Assembly (NCBI GenBank): GCA_011800805.1
Contig: MPNW01000172.1
Location: 91,350-155,349, forward strand
Reading direction: 5' to 3'
DNA: 64,000 nucleotides
DNA from: Hirudo medicinalis
Taxonomy: Eukaryota > Annelida > Clitellata > Hirudinida > Hirudinidae
Part shown: positions 62,078-64,000 of the stretch, piece after piece
Layout of the letters: each line of letters opens with the position of its first letter
Position numbering within the stretch: the first letter of the stretch is position 1
Program-made: the position numbers and the translations under genes
Notes under the pieces: generated by a model
The model's database searches: none
Seen by the model: the letters and a program-made list of their open reading frames with translations, nothing else
Told to the model about the DNA's origin: nothing

Positions 62078-62190
62078 GATGTTGTGGATGTTGTAGATGT
62101 TGTAGCTGTTGTGGATGTTGTGGATGTTGTAGATGTTGTAGATGTTGTGGATGTTGTGGATGTTGTGGATGTTGTAGATGTTGTAGATAT
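62078..62190. repeat. 9-bp repeat (GATGTTGTG/A)n
   Basis: About 12 units of GATGTTGTG or GATGTTGTA; the Val-Val-Asp frame 61994-62209 is a by-product. Confidence 0.95.
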
Positions 62191-62609
62191 GATGTTGAGG
62201 ATGATGTAGGTTTATAATAGATTGCTTCTCGTCGCTTCGTTGATGTCAGAAAATTTGACTTCATTACTTGTGTAAACATTGTTATTATTATTATTGTTGT
62301 TATTTGATAATAATTTACTTATAAGCGACACATTTCATCGACATTATAATTACAATTAGTATAATTTATTAAATAATTAATTCAAAATTTAAAAGCAAGA
62401 CGAATGTTATTAAATCATCTCAGCAAACAACAACAAACAGCGTCAACATGTTTTGACTTAAAAAAAGAATTTTGAAATTTTCATTAAAATCTTCCACCTT
62501 CTTTCGTGACAAAAATCGCTCAAATTGAAACTCCATCCAGTGGAAGCCAAGTTTTGAATGAAAATTTCGAGCCATATCAGGCAGACGATAAAATGGTAAT
62601 GAATGGCGA
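62191..62609. other. no gene seen
   Basis: (TTA)n near 62280; AT-rich otherwise. Confidence 0.4.
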
Positions 62610-62663
62610 TCACGTGTGAGGGGCATTGTATCCTCCATATTCATCAGCACTTACGCCATAATC
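62610..62663 (-). CDS. possible terminal exon, 17 residues (tentative)
   Basis: On the minus strand an acceptor (TTTTTTGCAG) is followed by DYGVSADEYGGYNAPHT and TGA. The composition looks like a true protein end. The matching upstream exon is not clear: the open frame 62797-63003 (LNIIAALRPILWKTPSFYYL) lies next in order but has no good donor. Confidence 0.25.
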   Translation of the reverse strand, partial: DYGVSADEYGGYNAPHT

Positions 62664-62796
62664 CTGCAAAAAAGTTTCTATTTTTAAAGATCTTTGACTC
62701 ATCACAAAAATACTTAATTAGATGGGAAGTTAGATTCATTTAAATAAAGACATAATGATACATCTTTATTATAACACTAAATCATTCTAATCATTT

Positions 62797-63003
62797 TTAA
62801 ATATCCTCAATCCTTGGGTCCTTCCTCGAAAATTTTCCTGTCGTAAAGTAACACAACAGGTAGTAAAAAGATGGAGTCTTCCATAAAATGGGTCTTAATG
62901 CAGCAATGATGTTGAGAACCTTCGTATGGCCATCTAACCACATGCAGACAGATTGCTTGGATCCCCGAAAATGATTTTCTATTATTTTAAGCACCCATAA
63001 CAA
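62797..63003 (-). CDS. coding-like minus-strand open frame, unknown (tentative)
   Basis: Reads LKIIENHFRGSKQSVCMWLD, then GHTKVLNIIAALRPILWKTP and SFYYLLCYFTTGKFSRKD, stopping at 62799. Looks like a genuine protein segment with aromatic-rich hydrophobic stretches. It begins beside a (TTG)n array and could be an exon of the gene ending at 62610. Family not recognised. Confidence 0.25.
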   Translation of the reverse strand: MLWVLKIIENHFRGSKQSVCMWLDGHTKVLNIIAALRPILWKTPSFYYLLCYFTTGKFSRKDPRIEDI

Positions 63004-63022
63004 TGTCCCGTTGTTGTATATC

Positions 63023-63054
<32 letters not shown>
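63023..63054. repeat. (TTG)n microsatellite
   Basis: About ten TTG units. Confidence 0.95.
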
Positions 63055-64000
63055 GCTGTTCTATCGTTGCTACGAAATTGAATTTTCAGACAAAATTGAA
63101 CATCTTTGTCACTTTGAAAGTCACGACACCAAGTTGAAGTTGAATTTCAAATGTGTTGACATTTTTTGACTTCTTTTCAATCAACGTAATAAAGGTCAGT
63201 CGTTGAGACGAAGGGAATTTTCTTACATTACGATGGTAATAATGAACTCATGATGAAATTATTTGGTGAGCTTGGTGAATGGGTTGGGTGTGGTTAACTT
63301 GTGATGATGGTGGCAGCGAAGTTGGTGGAATTTTGTTATATTTCCTGGTGATGCGACATGAATCTCAAATTTCAAGGTTTGTTTCAAAAATACAAACAAG
63401 CGAAAAATAAAAAGAATTATAATTAAAAAAAATCAGAATCAATTTAAGGGTGATTTTCATCTTTTAGCGCTAAAAGTCACGTAAATAAAATCTCATTTGC
63501 AATTAAAACAAGTTTTATTGTGGTTTTTGTCGAAAGATCATAATATTAGTATAATTTACGAAATGATATTGTGAAATAAATTTTATAAATGAAAATATTA
63601 TTAAATAAAATATTAATTATAATATGGACACATCTAAGTATGAATTTGTAAATTAGCAGCAGTTCACTTATTAAACTTTCATTTTTCAACATTTATTGCA
63701 AATTTAAGCACTGATTTCCGCCGCTCCACTTAAATAACTTAATTAGCTGAAGCTGAAACTTTTGTAGATTCCTTCACATAAACTTCAACATCCATTTTCA
63801 TTTCGAAAGAATATTATTTACATTACTTTTTTTTTTCTGTCTCACAAACGCATGTATTTACGCATGTATCATGGTGTCCGCATGAAGGTCCTTGATCTCC
63901 CTGGACATGAATTAAGGAAAGGAAAGCAGTCCTAAAAAAATGCAACAACACCGAGTAACATCAACGATTAATGTTTTTGTAAATTCGCAGTAAATTTCTT
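63055..64000. other. no gene seen
   Basis: AT-rich to the right edge; no supported open frame, RNA gene or repeat. Confidence 0.5.

Noticed and set aside
61994..62279. Val-Val-Asp and Gln-His-Pro repeat proteins
   Set aside because: Both are translations of the 9-bp GATGTTGTG repeat.

Overview
The window is nuclear DNA from an animal. Its genes are split by short GT-AG introns (57 bp to about 2 kb), the base composition is AT-rich (by eye about one third G+C), and it carries several animal gene families plus decayed non-LTR retrotransposons. Gene structures are compact, as in a small-genome invertebrate, but I cannot decide the phylum. Four single N positions mark unresolved assembly joins; one is flanked by an exact 102-bp duplication.

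Layout. 0.5-1.6 kb (-): first five exons of a CWH43/PGAP2-interacting protein gene, running off the left edge. 1.9-8.9 kb: gene-poor, with dispersed repeats, a tRNA-like SINE head, CR1-type LINE fragments and microsatellites. 8.9-14.9 kb (+): reeler-DOMON membrane protein. 15.5-17.9 kb (+): GLIPR2/GAPR-1-like CAP protein. 20.0-21.6 kb (+): last four exons of an unrecognised gene. 23.1-27.3 kb (+): complete 17-exon ABCG2-type transporter with a TATA box. 28.8-29.1 kb (-): decayed reverse transcriptase. 29.8-30.8 kb (+): PIGX. 32.0-36.4 kb (+): complete 16-exon TOP3B. 36.7-37.5 kb (-): DYNLT2B (TCTEX1D2) Tctex-type dynein light chain, convergent with TOP3B. 38.1-40.6 kb (-): two joined, broken CR1-like LINEs. 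41.9-44.4 kb (-): two-exon Rap2 GTPase with a CAAX box. 44.5-64 kb: no confidently identified gene, only a few coding-like open stretches, a decayed LINE ORF1, microsatellites and a degenerate tandem repeat.

The genes are ordinary and functionally unrelated, apart from two GPI-anchor pathway members (CWH43 and PIGX). The most interesting points are the PIGX / DYNLT2B proximity, which matches the linkage I recall on human 3q29; a 57-nt in-frame intron hidden inside the DYNLT2B reading frame; a GC-AG intron in CWH43; a reeler-DOMON protein with no cytochrome b561 domain; unnamed dispersed repeats; and the unassigned coding-like segments on the right. I found no convincing new multi-gene system.

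Gene structures were spliced by hand by matching reading phase across GT-AG (once GC-AG) junctions. Family assignments rest on remembered family sequences, not on a database search.
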